Shown here one piece after another: positions 50,813 to 59,093 of a DNA stretch of 64,000 bases (positions are counted from its first letter, which is position 1; each line of letters begins with the position of its first letter). Made by a program: the position numbers and the translations under genes. This DNA is from Oscillospiraceae bacterium. GTDB taxonomy: Bacteria > Bacillota > Clostridia > Oscillospirales > Acutalibacteraceae. Below the pieces are notes generated by a model. It was not told the origin of the DNA, made no database searches, and saw only the letters and a list, made by a program, of their open reading frames with translations. Location: assembly GCA_902796905.1 (NCBI GenBank), contig CADBQU010000024.1, positions 1-64,000 on the forward strand. Reading direction: 5' to 3'.

Positions 50813-50970
50813 GTTGAAATTTAAAAATCTTTTTGCGTTGCAAAAAATGCAGCTTACGCTACCCAAAGCCTTAAAATAACGGCTGTGCCGTACGCAAACA
50901 AAGCTTTTACAGGTTTTTATTAAACCTTTTTATAAATTCATAAACTTAAAAAAATATTTCGGAGAATAAT

Positions 50971-52230
50971 ATGTGCAACAAAGAAGAAATTTTAAAAAAT
51001 GTAAAAATAATATACAACAAAACCGAAAAATTCAATACCACGCGCATAGCTTTTAATTTTATTTTGCCGCTTAACGAAAAAGAAATTGCGGCAAATGCAT
51101 TGGTCCCGTATTTGTTAACCTCCTGCGGAAAAAATTATCCCGATTTTCAAAAACTTAATTTAAAGCTTTTGGATTTATACAATGCCGATATAGGCGCCGT
51201 ATGCGACTTTAACGGAGACAATCAGCTTTTAAAAATTTATTGTTCGTTTTTAAACGACGAAGTTACCGAAGAAAAAAACGAAGAAAAAGCGGTTAATCTT
51301 TTGTTGGACCTTATTTTTAATCCAAGGGTTGAAAACGGTGCGTTTTTAAAAGAAGACGTAGAAAGAGAAAAACATTTAACGGCCGAAAAAATAAAAGCGT
51401 TATTTAACGAAAAACGCAAGTACGCTTTGGCGGTTACGGTTAAAGATATGTTTAAAAACGAGCCTTACGGAAATTTTGTAAGCGGCAACTTGGAAGATGT
51501 TTTGGCTTTAACGGGAGAAACGCTTTACAACGCCTACATTAATATTTTAAAGAAATCCACAATATTAATTAATGTAATAGGCAGCAAAGAGCCGGCGGGT
51601 ATTAAAGAAAAAGTGCTGGAGCGTTTAAGCAAAATAGATCGCGACCCGGCAGAATTAAACGAAACAAAAACAGAAAACGGCGGAAAAGTAAACGAAATTA
51701 CGGAATACGCCGAAATTGCCCAGGCAAAAATGGTTTTGGGCTTTAAAGGCGAAAAGCCGTATAATATTTTGGAAAGCGCCGCGCTTTCGTTATTTACCGA
51801 TATTTTAGGCGGCGGACCGTATTCCAAATTGTTTACGGTTGTAAGAGAAAAAATGTCGCTTTGCTATTATTGCGCCGCAAGAAGCAAAAGGAGCAAAGGA
51901 TATTTTACAATAGATTGCGGCGTAGACGTAGCCAATATAGAAAAAGCCAAAGCCGAAATATTAAATCAGCTGGAGCTTATAAAAAAAGGCGAAATTTCTT
52001 TGGATGAAATTTTAAGCAGTAAAACGGCGTTAAAAGAATCGCTTTATTCTTTAAACGATTCGCAATCGGCAATAGAAAATTGGATAACCGTTAACGAAAA
52101 TTATAAACATATACCCACAAATCAAGACGTTATGGCAAGAATAGATAAAGTTAATATAAACGATATTGTAAATATAGCCAAAACCTTTAAGCTAAGCACG
52201 GTTTATTTGCTGCTTCCCAAACAGAAATAA
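50971..52230 (+). CDS. yfmF: M16-family protein YfmF
   Basis: The 419-residue product has two M16 peptidase-type domains but lacks the HxxEH zinc motif, as does YfmF, the inactive partner of YfmH. In Bacillus subtilis the pair is linked to 5-aminopentanol modification of EF-P and to processing of peptides. GGAGA precedes the ATG. The YfmH gene follows after 33 bases. Confidence 0.88.
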   Translation: MCNKEEILKNVKIIYNKTEKFNTTRIAFNFILPLNEKEIAANALVPYLLTSCGKNYPDFQKLNLKLLDLYNADIGAVCDFNGDNQLLKIYCSFLNDEVTEEKNEEKAVNLLLDLIFNPRVENGAFLKEDVEREKHLTAEKIKALFNEKRKYALAVTVKDMFKNEPYGNFVSGNLEDVLALTGETLYNAYINILKKSTILINVIGSKEPAGIKEKVLERLSKIDRDPAELNETKTENGGKVNEITEYAEIAQAKMVLGFKGEKPYNILESAALSLFTDILGGGPYSKLFTVVREKMSLCYYCAARSKRSKGYFTIDCGVDVANIEKAKAEILNQLELIKKGEISLDEILSSKTALKESLYSLNDSQSAIENWITVNENYKHIPTNQDVMARIDKVNINDIVNIAKTFKLSTVYLLLPKQK

Positions 52231-52263
52231 TTTTATTTACCGGCTTAAAAGGAGAACAAAAAA

Positions 52264-53508
52264 ATGAAATTTAAAACAACCGAAATTAACGGAAAACAAT
52301 TATTGTCCTTTACACATAAATCGGGGTTGGAAGTTTTTATTTATAAAATGGAGGACTTCAGAACAACATATACTGTTTTCGGAACCCGTTACGGCTCTAT
52401 AGACAACTGTTTTTCGGCCGACGGAGAAACCGTTACGGTACCTGCCGGAATAGCGCATTTTTTAGAGCATAAAATGTTTGAATGCGAAGACGGAGACGCC
52501 TTTTTAAAATTTGCAAAAACAGGTGCGTACAGCAATGCGTATACTTCGTTTGACAGAACCTGCTATTTATTTAACTCTACAAATTTGTTTGAAGAAAATT
52601 TAAAAATACTTTTAAACTTTGTAAGCGTTCCGTATTTTACAAAAGAAACGGTGGAAAAAGAGCAAGGCATAATAGGACAGGAAATAACCATGTACGACGA
52701 TATGCCGAATTGGAGAGTTTTTCATAATCTTTTAAATGCTCTTTACAAAGAACATCCCATAAAAATAGATATTCCCGGAACAAAAGAAACAATAGCAAAA
52801 ATTACGGATAAGCTTTTATACAGCTGTTATAACACGTTTTATACGCCTTCGAATATGTTTTTGGTTATTTGCGGAGACGTAGATGAAAATACCGTGGCAA
52901 AAATTGCGGACCAAGAAATTTTGCAGGTAAAAAAAGAACCGGCAAAGGCAATTTTTAAAGAAGAACCCAAAAGTGTTTGTAAAAATTTTATTTCGCAAAA
53001 AATGGAAGTTTTAAAACCTTTGTTTGCAATAGGCTTTAAAGATATGGCAAATAAAACCTTAAAACAAACAACCGCAATGGATATATTGGTTAAAATTTTG
53101 GCGGGAGAAACTTCAAATATGTACAAACGCCTTATAGACGAAAAGCTTATAGACGATGATTTTACGGCGGAATATAATTCCGGAAGAGGCTTTGCTTTTG
53201 TTTCGTTAGAAGGCGCTTCCGACAACGTAAACCGTGTTTGCGAAATAGTTTTGGACGAAATAGAGAAAGCAAAGCAAAACGGCATAAGCGAAGAAGAATT
53301 TAACACCGTAAAAAAAGGCGTTACGGGAATTATTTTAAAACAGTTTAATAATCCGGAGCAAGTGGCTTCGATGTTGGTGGATTGCGCCGTTAAAAAAGTG
53401 GATTTGGCGGAAGAGCTTAAAATTATAAAAGAAATTACATTAAAAGACGTAACCGACTGTTTGGAAGTGTTTAAAAAAGAAAACTATGCGCTTAGCATAA
53501 TAGAATAA
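52264..53508 (+). CDS. yfmH: M16-family zinc peptidase YfmH
   Basis: The 414-residue product has the inverted zinc motif HFLEH (about 69-73) followed by the Glu region of M16 peptidases, and the segment NAYTSFDRTCYLF. It should pair with YfmF as an intracellular or surface insulinase-type peptidase. AAAGGAG precedes the ATG. Substrate not determined. Confidence 0.9.
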   Translation: MKFKTTEINGKQLLSFTHKSGLEVFIYKMEDFRTTYTVFGTRYGSIDNCFSADGETVTVPAGIAHFLEHKMFECEDGDAFLKFAKTGAYSNAYTSFDRTCYLFNSTNLFEENLKILLNFVSVPYFTKETVEKEQGIIGQEITMYDDMPNWRVFHNLLNALYKEHPIKIDIPGTKETIAKITDKLLYSCYNTFYTPSNMFLVICGDVDENTVAKIADQEILQVKKEPAKAIFKEEPKSVCKNFISQKMEVLKPLFAIGFKDMANKTLKQTTAMDILVKILAGETSNMYKRLIDEKLIDDDFTAEYNSGRGFAFVSLEGASDNVNRVCEIVLDEIEKAKQNGISEEEFNTVKKGVTGIILKQFNNPEQVASMLVDCAVKKVDLAEELKIIKEITLKDVTDCLEVFKKENYALSIIE

Positions 53509-53561
53509 AAGCATAGATAAAGCATAAATACGGTTTAATAAATTAAAAATTTGGCAGCTAC

Positions 53562-53643
53562 GGCGAAAAACCCAAAACAAAACTTTTGTTTTGGGCAAAA
53601 GCCTTGGCTTTTGCAAAGCCCGCAGGGCTTTGAGTTTTTCGCC
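53562..53643. repeat. Intergenic cloverleaf palindrome 18
   Basis: Outer stem GGCGAAAAAC/GTTTTTCGCC encloses CCCAAAACAAAA, GCAAAAGCC and AAAGCCC arms (order A-B-C). Confidence 0.85.
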
Positions 53644-53727
53644 TTATGGTTTTTCTAAAACACAAAACATAAAAAGCAAAAAAACATAAAATTTTATAAA
53701 TAAAGTATACATAAATATATAGAATGA

Positions 53728-54750
53728 ATGGATGAGTTTATGGAAAGCATAACAATTTTCGGTTTAACCTTTAAAATTAATCCCATAGCATTTACCATTC
53801 CGTTTTTAAATTGGGATATTTACTGGTACGGCATTTTAATAACCGTCGGCTTTTTGCTTGCCGTTATTTTTGCCGCAAAAAATGCAAAACGGTTTGATTT
53901 AACATTTGACCAAATAACCGATTGTCTTATTATAGTTTTGCCCATAGCAATTATTTGCGCAAGGCTTTATTATATGATTTTTGACGGCACTCCCATAACT
54001 CAGTTCTTCAGTTTTTCATCCGGACACGGTTTTTCGGGTCTTGCCATATACGGCGGAGTTATAGGAACGTTTGTAGCTTTGTTTTTTGTTTGCAAGTTTA
54101 AAAAGATTAATATTTTAGATATAATAGATATTACTTCTTTGGGATTTTTAATAGGACAGGGTATAGGCAGATGGGGAAACTTTTGTAACCAGGAGGCCTA
54201 CGGCGCCGCTACCGGCAGCAGCTGGTTTGGAATGACCGGAAGCATTATAGAAAGAGAAATGGGCAAAGGTGTTTTGGTTCATCCCTGCTTTTTGTACGAA
54301 TCCGTTTGGTGTTTGCTTTCGTTTTTTATAATAAACAAAATAACCAAAAAACGTAAATTTAAAGGCGAAGCGGTTTTGCTTTATTTGGCGTTTTACGGAT
54401 TTGAAAGAACAATTGTTGAAGGCTTTAGGACCGATAGCCTAATGCTTGGAAATATAAGGGTTTCTCAGCTTTTATCGGCGTTGCTTTGCATAGCGTCGGT
54501 TACGGCTTTAATTATTATATGTAAAAAAATAAATTCAAAAGCCGAAAACGATAAACTGAGCGCTGCTTCTATAATTACCGGAGAAACGCCGGAAGTTATA
54601 AACGAAACGGAAGAAAAAGCAAAATTAAAAGAGGATACGGATATAAAAACCGTAAAAACCCAAAACGAAGCTTTTGAAGATACCGAAAATAAAAATGATG
54701 AAAAGAACAAAGAAAAAAATAAAGAAGAAAACAAAGAAGATTTAAGTTAG
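53728..54750 (+). CDS. lgt: Prolipoprotein diacylglyceryl transferase
   Basis: Lgt adds the diacylglyceryl group to lipobox Cys residues. The 340-residue product has seven membrane segments, the family signature GRWGNFCNQEAYG and the active-site regions HGFSGLAIYGG (for HGGL) and ERTIVEGFRTDSL. A 60-residue Lys/Glu-rich cytoplasmic tail is longer than normal. The ATG at 53728 has a weak ribosome site; the in-frame ATG at 53740 (MESI) follows GGATGAG and may be the true start. Confidence 0.92.
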   Translation: MDEFMESITIFGLTFKINPIAFTIPFLNWDIYWYGILITVGFLLAVIFAAKNAKRFDLTFDQITDCLIIVLPIAIICARLYYMIFDGTPITQFFSFSSGHGFSGLAIYGGVIGTFVALFFVCKFKKINILDIIDITSLGFLIGQGIGRWGNFCNQEAYGAATGSSWFGMTGSIIEREMGKGVLVHPCFLYESVWCLLSFFIINKITKKRKFKGEAVLLYLAFYGFERTIVEGFRTDSLMLGNIRVSQLLSALLCIASVTALIIICKKINSKAENDKLSAASIITGETPEVINETEEKAKLKEDTDIKTVKTQNEAFEDTENKNDEKNKEKNKEENKEDLS

Positions 54751-54801
54751 TTTTAGTTTGAAAAGTTTATTAAAATTTTATTTGCGGCAATAAACAAAAA
54801 A

Positions 54802-54886
54802 GCGGCGGCAAAAACGCCAAGGCGTTTTAAAGCCAAAACTTAAAGTTTTGGCTTTGGGACAAAATAAATTTTGTCCCTGCCGCCGC
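54802..54886. repeat. Intergenic cloverleaf palindrome 19 (divergent arms)
   Basis: Outer stem GCGGCGGCA/TGCCGCCGC encloses AAAACGCC, AAAGCCAAAACTT and GGGACAAAAT arms. It lies 31 bases upstream of the folD start, so it would be in its leader. Confidence 0.8.
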
Positions 54887-54916
54887 AAATATAAAAAACC
54901 TAACGGGAGAGAGTAA

Positions 54917-56053
54917 ATGAAAGATAATATATTAAGCGGAAAAGAAATATCGGCGGCGGTTAAAGAAAAATTAAAACTTAAAACCGAAAACTTAAAAAAA
55001 CAGGGCATTAATCCGGGTTTGGCAGTAATAATTGTAGGCGAAGATCCTGCAAGCAAGGTTTATGTAAACAATAAAAAGAAAACTGCCGAAAGCTTAGGGA
55101 TTTATTCCGAAATTTACGAGCTTCCCGAAAACACCGAACAGTCGGAGCTTTTAAAATTGGTTGAAGCTTTAAATAAAAGGGACGATATAAACGGAATTTT
55201 ATGCCAGCTTCCGTTACCCAAACATTTAAACGAAAAAGAAGTTATAAATAAAATAGATAAAAATAAAGATGTAGACGCTTTTCATCCCGAAAACGTAGGT
55301 AAAATAATGTTGGGCGAGCCTTTGTTTTTGCCTTGTACTCCGGCGGGAGTTATGGAAATGCTTAAATATAAAAACATAAATATACAGGGTAAGCACTGTG
55401 TGGTTGTAGGCAGAAGCAATATTGTAGGCAAACCGATGGCCATGCTTTTATTAAAAGAAAACGGAACGGTTACCGTTTGCCACAGCAAAACCGAAAACCT
55501 TAAAAAAATATGCAAATCGGCAGATATTTTAGTGGCGGCAGTGGGCAGACCTTTGTTTATCACAAAAGATATGGTTAAAAAAGGCGCGGTTGTTATAGAT
55601 GTTGGAATTAACCGCTTAAAAGACGGCAAACTTTGCGGAGATGTGGATTTTGAAAAAGTTTGCAAAAAAGCCGAATACATTACTCCCGTGCCGGGCGGCG
55701 TGGGCGTAATGACCGTTACCATGCTTATGCAAAACACCCTAAAAGCGGCGGAGCTTCAGTTTAATGAAAAAATCAACGAGAAAAAATTAAAAGAAGCCCC
55801 TAAAGCAAAAATAAAAACAGAAATTAAAGCCAAAACCGAAAGCGCAAAAAAAGCAATAAAAAAAGCGGTAACTTCCGCCGCAAAAAAACAAAAAACGGAA
55901 GCCGAAAAAATAAAGGCCAAAGCAAAAGCATTAGCCTCAACAAAAGAAAAAATAAAAGATAAAGCAAAAGATAAAGCAAAAGATAAGGAAAAAGAAAAAG
56001 TAGAAGAAATAAAAACCGAAAACCAAACGGAGAGTAAAAATGAAAACAGTTAA
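54917..56053 (+). CDS. folD: Bifunctional methylenetetrahydrofolate dehydrogenase/cyclohydrolase with Lys-rich tail
   Basis: FolD oxidises methylene-THF and hydrolyses methenyl-THF. Residues 1-283 are complete: YVNNKKKTAE (substrate lysine), QLPLPKH, KDVDAFHPENVGK, GRSNIVGKPMAMLL. The 95-residue C-terminal tail, nearly all Lys, Ala and Glu (KDKAKDKAKDKEKEK), is not part of FolD; total 378 versus about 285. GGGAGAG precedes the ATG. The next gene overlaps its last 14 bases. Confidence 0.93.
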   Translation: MKDNILSGKEISAAVKEKLKLKTENLKKQGINPGLAVIIVGEDPASKVYVNNKKKTAESLGIYSEIYELPENTEQSELLKLVEALNKRDDINGILCQLPLPKHLNEKEVINKIDKNKDVDAFHPENVGKIMLGEPLFLPCTPAGVMEMLKYKNINIQGKHCVVVGRSNIVGKPMAMLLLKENGTVTVCHSKTENLKKICKSADILVAAVGRPLFITKDMVKKGAVVIDVGINRLKDGKLCGDVDFEKVCKKAEYITPVPGGVGVMTVTMLMQNTLKAAELQFNEKINEKKLKEAPKAKIKTEIKAKTESAKKAIKKAVTSAAKKQKTEAEKIKAKAKALASTKEKIKDKAKDKAKDKEKEKVEEIKTENQTESKNENS

Positions 56054-56801
56054 AAAATTTTTTTGTGTGGTTTTTTCTGCAATATTTTTAACCTTAAACT
56101 GTTTGGCTTTTAGCAATAAAGATTTAAATTTAAGCTTTACAACCCCTAACGGATATACGGAACTAAACCAAAAAAACGCAAAGAAAAATCCGGAGCTTTT
56201 AGAGCTTTTGGGACACAGCAAAGAATCGTTTGCCAAATATTTGGAGGATAACGATATTTGCTATTTTGCGCTTACACCTAAAAACAAGGAACAAATAATA
56301 ATAAAAACCTTTGAAACCGATTTTTCAAAAGAGCTTAAAGACCTTTCCGCCGGCGACGAAAACGATGAAACTTTAGTAAAGGCAATAGTGCCTAAAGACG
56401 CTTCGGCTTATTCGGTTGTAACGCTTCAGGGCACAAAGTATTTTCAAATAATTTTTAAAAATACCGACAGCGGCGGAGCTTTTACCGCCGTTCAGTATTT
56501 AACGGTAAGGAATAAAAAATTTTACAGTATTTGTTTTAATTTTTCCGAGAAAAACCTATCTCGGGAAACCTTGAATAATTCTTTTAATATGGCAAAAAGC
56601 CTAAAAATTAAAAACACTTTGGCGGCGGCGGTTTGGTCCGCACAGGATATTTTAATTTTAATGCTTATAGTTTTGGGCATAATAGGTATAACCGTTATAA
56701 TAGGTTTAATTATTTATTCTTTTGTAAAGGATATTATGCAAAAAAAGAAGCAAATAGAAACCGGCGGAGATATAAAAATAGAACGCAGACGGTTTAAGTA
56801 A
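56040..56801 (+). CDS. Secreted single-pass membrane protein of unknown function
   Basis: The 253-residue product has an N-terminal signal sequence (about 1-24), an extracytoplasmic domain of about 170 residues with a mixed alpha/beta look, and a C-terminal membrane helix (about 200-228) with a short Lys-rich tail inside. No family is recognised. It overlaps folD by 14 bases with CGGAGAG inside folD, so translation is coupled. Confidence 0.6.
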   Translation: MKTVKKFFCVVFSAIFLTLNCLAFSNKDLNLSFTTPNGYTELNQKNAKKNPELLELLGHSKESFAKYLEDNDICYFALTPKNKEQIIIKTFETDFSKELKDLSAGDENDETLVKAIVPKDASAYSVVTLQGTKYFQIIFKNTDSGGAFTAVQYLTVRNKKFYSICFNFSEKNLSRETLNNSFNMAKSLKIKNTLAAAVWSAQDILILMLIVLGIIGITVIIGLIIYSFVKDIMQKKKQIETGGDIKIERRRFK

Positions 56802-56966
56802 TACTGTTTTTTATATTTTAAATTTCAAATTTGTTAATGATTTATTAATTTTTTAAAATAAAAAATATAAACTTTATATTGTAGTATAATGGCAAAGAAA
56901 AGATAAAAAGCATATTTTAGATATGTTTTTTATTTTAAAATTCTATATAAATCGGGAGAGTTAAAA

Positions 56967-58559
56967 GTGGATAATTTTAATAATACCAATCCATTGGAAA
57001 ATAACAATCAGAATAACAATCAAAATAACAATCAAAACGATAATCAAAACGATAACCCCAATACCGAGGTTATTAAAGAAAATAATGCGGACGCAAACGG
57101 ATATACCGTTACACCGAACGGAAGTTTTTTTAATGCCGAAAATCCGGTTAAAGCCGAAAAAGCCGTTGATACAACCGAAAAAGCAAATACCGAAAACAAC
57201 GGAAATTTTGAAAACGTTTTAAATGCAAACGAAAATGATGTGCAAAATAAAAACGAAAATCAAAATATAAATATAAATTCGGCGCAAAACGGTTTTAATT
57301 ATCAAAACGTTAACGGAACTTCGAACCAACCTCAAAATAATATGAATTCGTTTTTCCCGAACGGTCAGTACAGCTATATGCCGCCCAAACCCGAAACACC
57401 CAAAAAGAAAAAGAAAAGCGGAAAGTTCAGCTTTGCAACCGTTATAGTTTCGGCTGTAGTAGCTGCGGTTATAGGCGCTTCAAGCGCGGCGGTTTGTTTG
57501 TATACGGCAGGCTACAATTCTTCAAATAACAATAGCTCTTCTTCGGCTTCCCTTCAAACGGCGTCGGCGTCAAACAGTAAAATCACCATTGAATCCACCG
57601 CCTCAAATGCAGTGGAAGCGGTAGCAACCAAAGCGGGACCTTCGGTTGTAGGTATAAGAACCACGGCGTCCGTTGCAAGCTTTTTCGGAAATTCAAGCGA
57701 ACAATCGGATGAAGGCAGCGGAATTATATATACTGCCGACGGTTATATAATTACAAACTATCATGTAATAAGCCCGGCGTTAGAATCCAGAAGTTCTAAA
57801 ATAGAAGTTTATCTTTCAAGCGACCAAAAAACCGCAATATCGGCTTCGGTAGTAGGTTATAACATTACTTCCGATTTAGCTGTTATAAAAATAAACAAAA
57901 CCGGATTAACGCCTATAGAGCTTGCGGATTCTTCCAAGCTTAAGGTAGGTCAGTATGCAATAGCAATAGGAAATCCCGGAGGACTTGAATTTATGAATTC
58001 CGTAAGCTACGGAATTATAAGCGGATTAAACAGAAGTGTTTCTACCGGAACAGGCACTTCCATGGCGCTTATTCAAACCGACGCCGCCATAAACCCCGGA
58101 AACTCCGGCGGAGCTTTGCTTAACACCGAAGGCAAATTAATAGGCGTAAACAGCGCAAAGCTTGTAGATACCAGTTTTGAAGGTATGGGATTTGCAATTC
58201 CCGTTAACAGCGTAAAAGAAATTTGCAATAAAATTATATCCAAACAAAACGACCCGACACCGTATATAGGTATAGAAATAAGCCAAACTTATACAGCCGA
58301 AGCGCTTAAAAATTTGGGATACCCCGAAGGCGCGGTTGTTAACGGTGTAACATCCGGCGGACCCGCAAGCGAAAGCGGAATAAGAAGAGGAGATATTATA
58401 ACCGAATTTAACGGCAAAACAATTTCTTCTTACAAAGCCTTGGAGGACGCTATTAAAGACAGTAAGGTAGGCGATACCGTAACGGTTAAGCTTTACCGTT
58501 CCGGAAGATTTTATTCTACAAATATTACCGTTGCAAGCAACACTTCCAACACAAAATAA
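56967..58559 (+). CDS. htrA: HtrA-type serine protease
   Basis: The 530-residue product starts with GTG (GGGAGAG upstream). Residues 1-150 are Asn-rich and cytoplasmic, then a membrane helix (about 155-177) and a Ser/Asn linker lead to a trypsin-like domain with His in TNYHVIS, Asp in TSDLAVIKI and Ser in NPGNSGGALL, then one PDZ domain (PEGAVVNGVTSGGPASESGI). It acts on misfolded envelope proteins. Own gene, ended by a cloverleaf repeat. Confidence 0.94.
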   Translation: MDNFNNTNPLENNNQNNNQNNNQNDNQNDNPNTEVIKENNADANGYTVTPNGSFFNAENPVKAEKAVDTTEKANTENNGNFENVLNANENDVQNKNENQNININSAQNGFNYQNVNGTSNQPQNNMNSFFPNGQYSYMPPKPETPKKKKKSGKFSFATVIVSAVVAAVIGASSAAVCLYTAGYNSSNNNSSSSASLQTASASNSKITIESTASNAVEAVATKAGPSVVGIRTTASVASFFGNSSEQSDEGSGIIYTADGYIITNYHVISPALESRSSKIEVYLSSDQKTAISASVVGYNITSDLAVIKINKTGLTPIELADSSKLKVGQYAIAIGNPGGLEFMNSVSYGIISGLNRSVSTGTGTSMALIQTDAAINPGNSGGALLNTEGKLIGVNSAKLVDTSFEGMGFAIPVNSVKEICNKIISKQNDPTPYIGIEISQTYTAEALKNLGYPEGAVVNGVTSGGPASESGIRRGDIITEFNGKTISSYKALEDAIKDSKVGDTVTVKLYRSGRFYSTNITVASNTSNTK

Positions 58560-58566
58560 AATATAT

Positions 58567-58661
58567 GGGCGGCAGCCCCGCCAAAAACAAAAATTGTTTT
58601 TGGCGTAAAAAGCTTTTAAAAAAGCTTTTTAAAAGCCCTTCGGGCTTTGGGCGTGCCGCCC
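58567..58661. repeat. Intergenic cloverleaf palindrome 20
   Basis: Outer stem GGGCGGCA/TGCCGCCC encloses GCCAAAAACAA, TAAAAAGCTTTT and AAAGCCC arms (order A-B-C). It begins 7 bases after the htrA stop. Confidence 0.85.
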
Positions 58662-58749
58662 GCAAAAAAACCTATCCCGTTCGCTGCCTAAAATCTCTCC
58701 ATAAAAGTTTTTTACACATTTTTACATATATTTAAATTCTACATACAGT

Positions 58750-58829
58750 TATAATAAAATAAGTAATATATAAGGTAGCGAAGTTATTATAAAGGAGGAA
58801 ACTTTAAAAGTTTTCTCCTTATTTTTATT
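58750..58829 (+). ncRNA. Candidate short transcript with terminator
   Basis: A TATAAT box at 58750-58755 (no clear -35) would start RNA near 58762. About 30 bases later AAGGAGGAAAC...GTTTTCTCCTT (58792-58820, 12-14 bp) and ATTTTTATTTTT form a terminator. The hairpin covers an AAAGGAGG ribosome-site-like sequence. No ORF. It may be an sRNA or a leader fragment; no known family seen. Confidence 0.3.
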
Positions 58830-59093
58830 TTTAAAATAAAACAAACAAAAATTTTACGAATTTAAAATTAATACATTAACACAAAAACATAAGATTATTT
58901 CGGTTGTATAAAATAGCTAAAAACATAATATAATTTTGTTAAAAATTCCAAATTGCAAATAACTGATTAAGCGGTTAAAATGGCAAGTGCAAAAGATAGA
59001 ATATTGATAAAATAATTATTTTTATACTTTTTGCAAAGTAATTTGCAAATTTAAAAAACAAAAGTTAAAGTACGGCGGAAGAAGAGAAGCTAT
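58830..59093. other. Leader region of the GH92 gene
   Basis: The 264-base AT-rich region has no gene. Two TTTGCAAA palindromes (59030-59037, 59042-59049) lie 12 bases apart, within 65 bases of the GH92 ATG, and could be an operator for a sugar regulator. No -35/-10 pair with normal spacing was found. Confidence 0.4.

Noticed and set aside
2308-58661. The regularly spaced palindromes as a CRISPR array or as plain transcription terminators
   Set aside because: They are scattered singly in gaps, have no equal-length spacers and no cas genes are near. Most lack a T-run on the strand of the neighbouring gene, and proper terminators exist beside them (for example at 2269 and 40884), so termination alone does not explain them.
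141-58661. Cloverleaf repeats as tRNA genes
   Set aside because: Size and shape are similar, but no copy has a TTCAA-type T arm, anticodon arm or conserved tRNA bases, and all three arms are A/T-rich with long perfect stems.
141-58661. Integron attC sites or gene cassettes
   Set aside because: attC sites are one imperfect hairpin with R-box core GTTRRRY; this core is absent here and no integrase is in the window.
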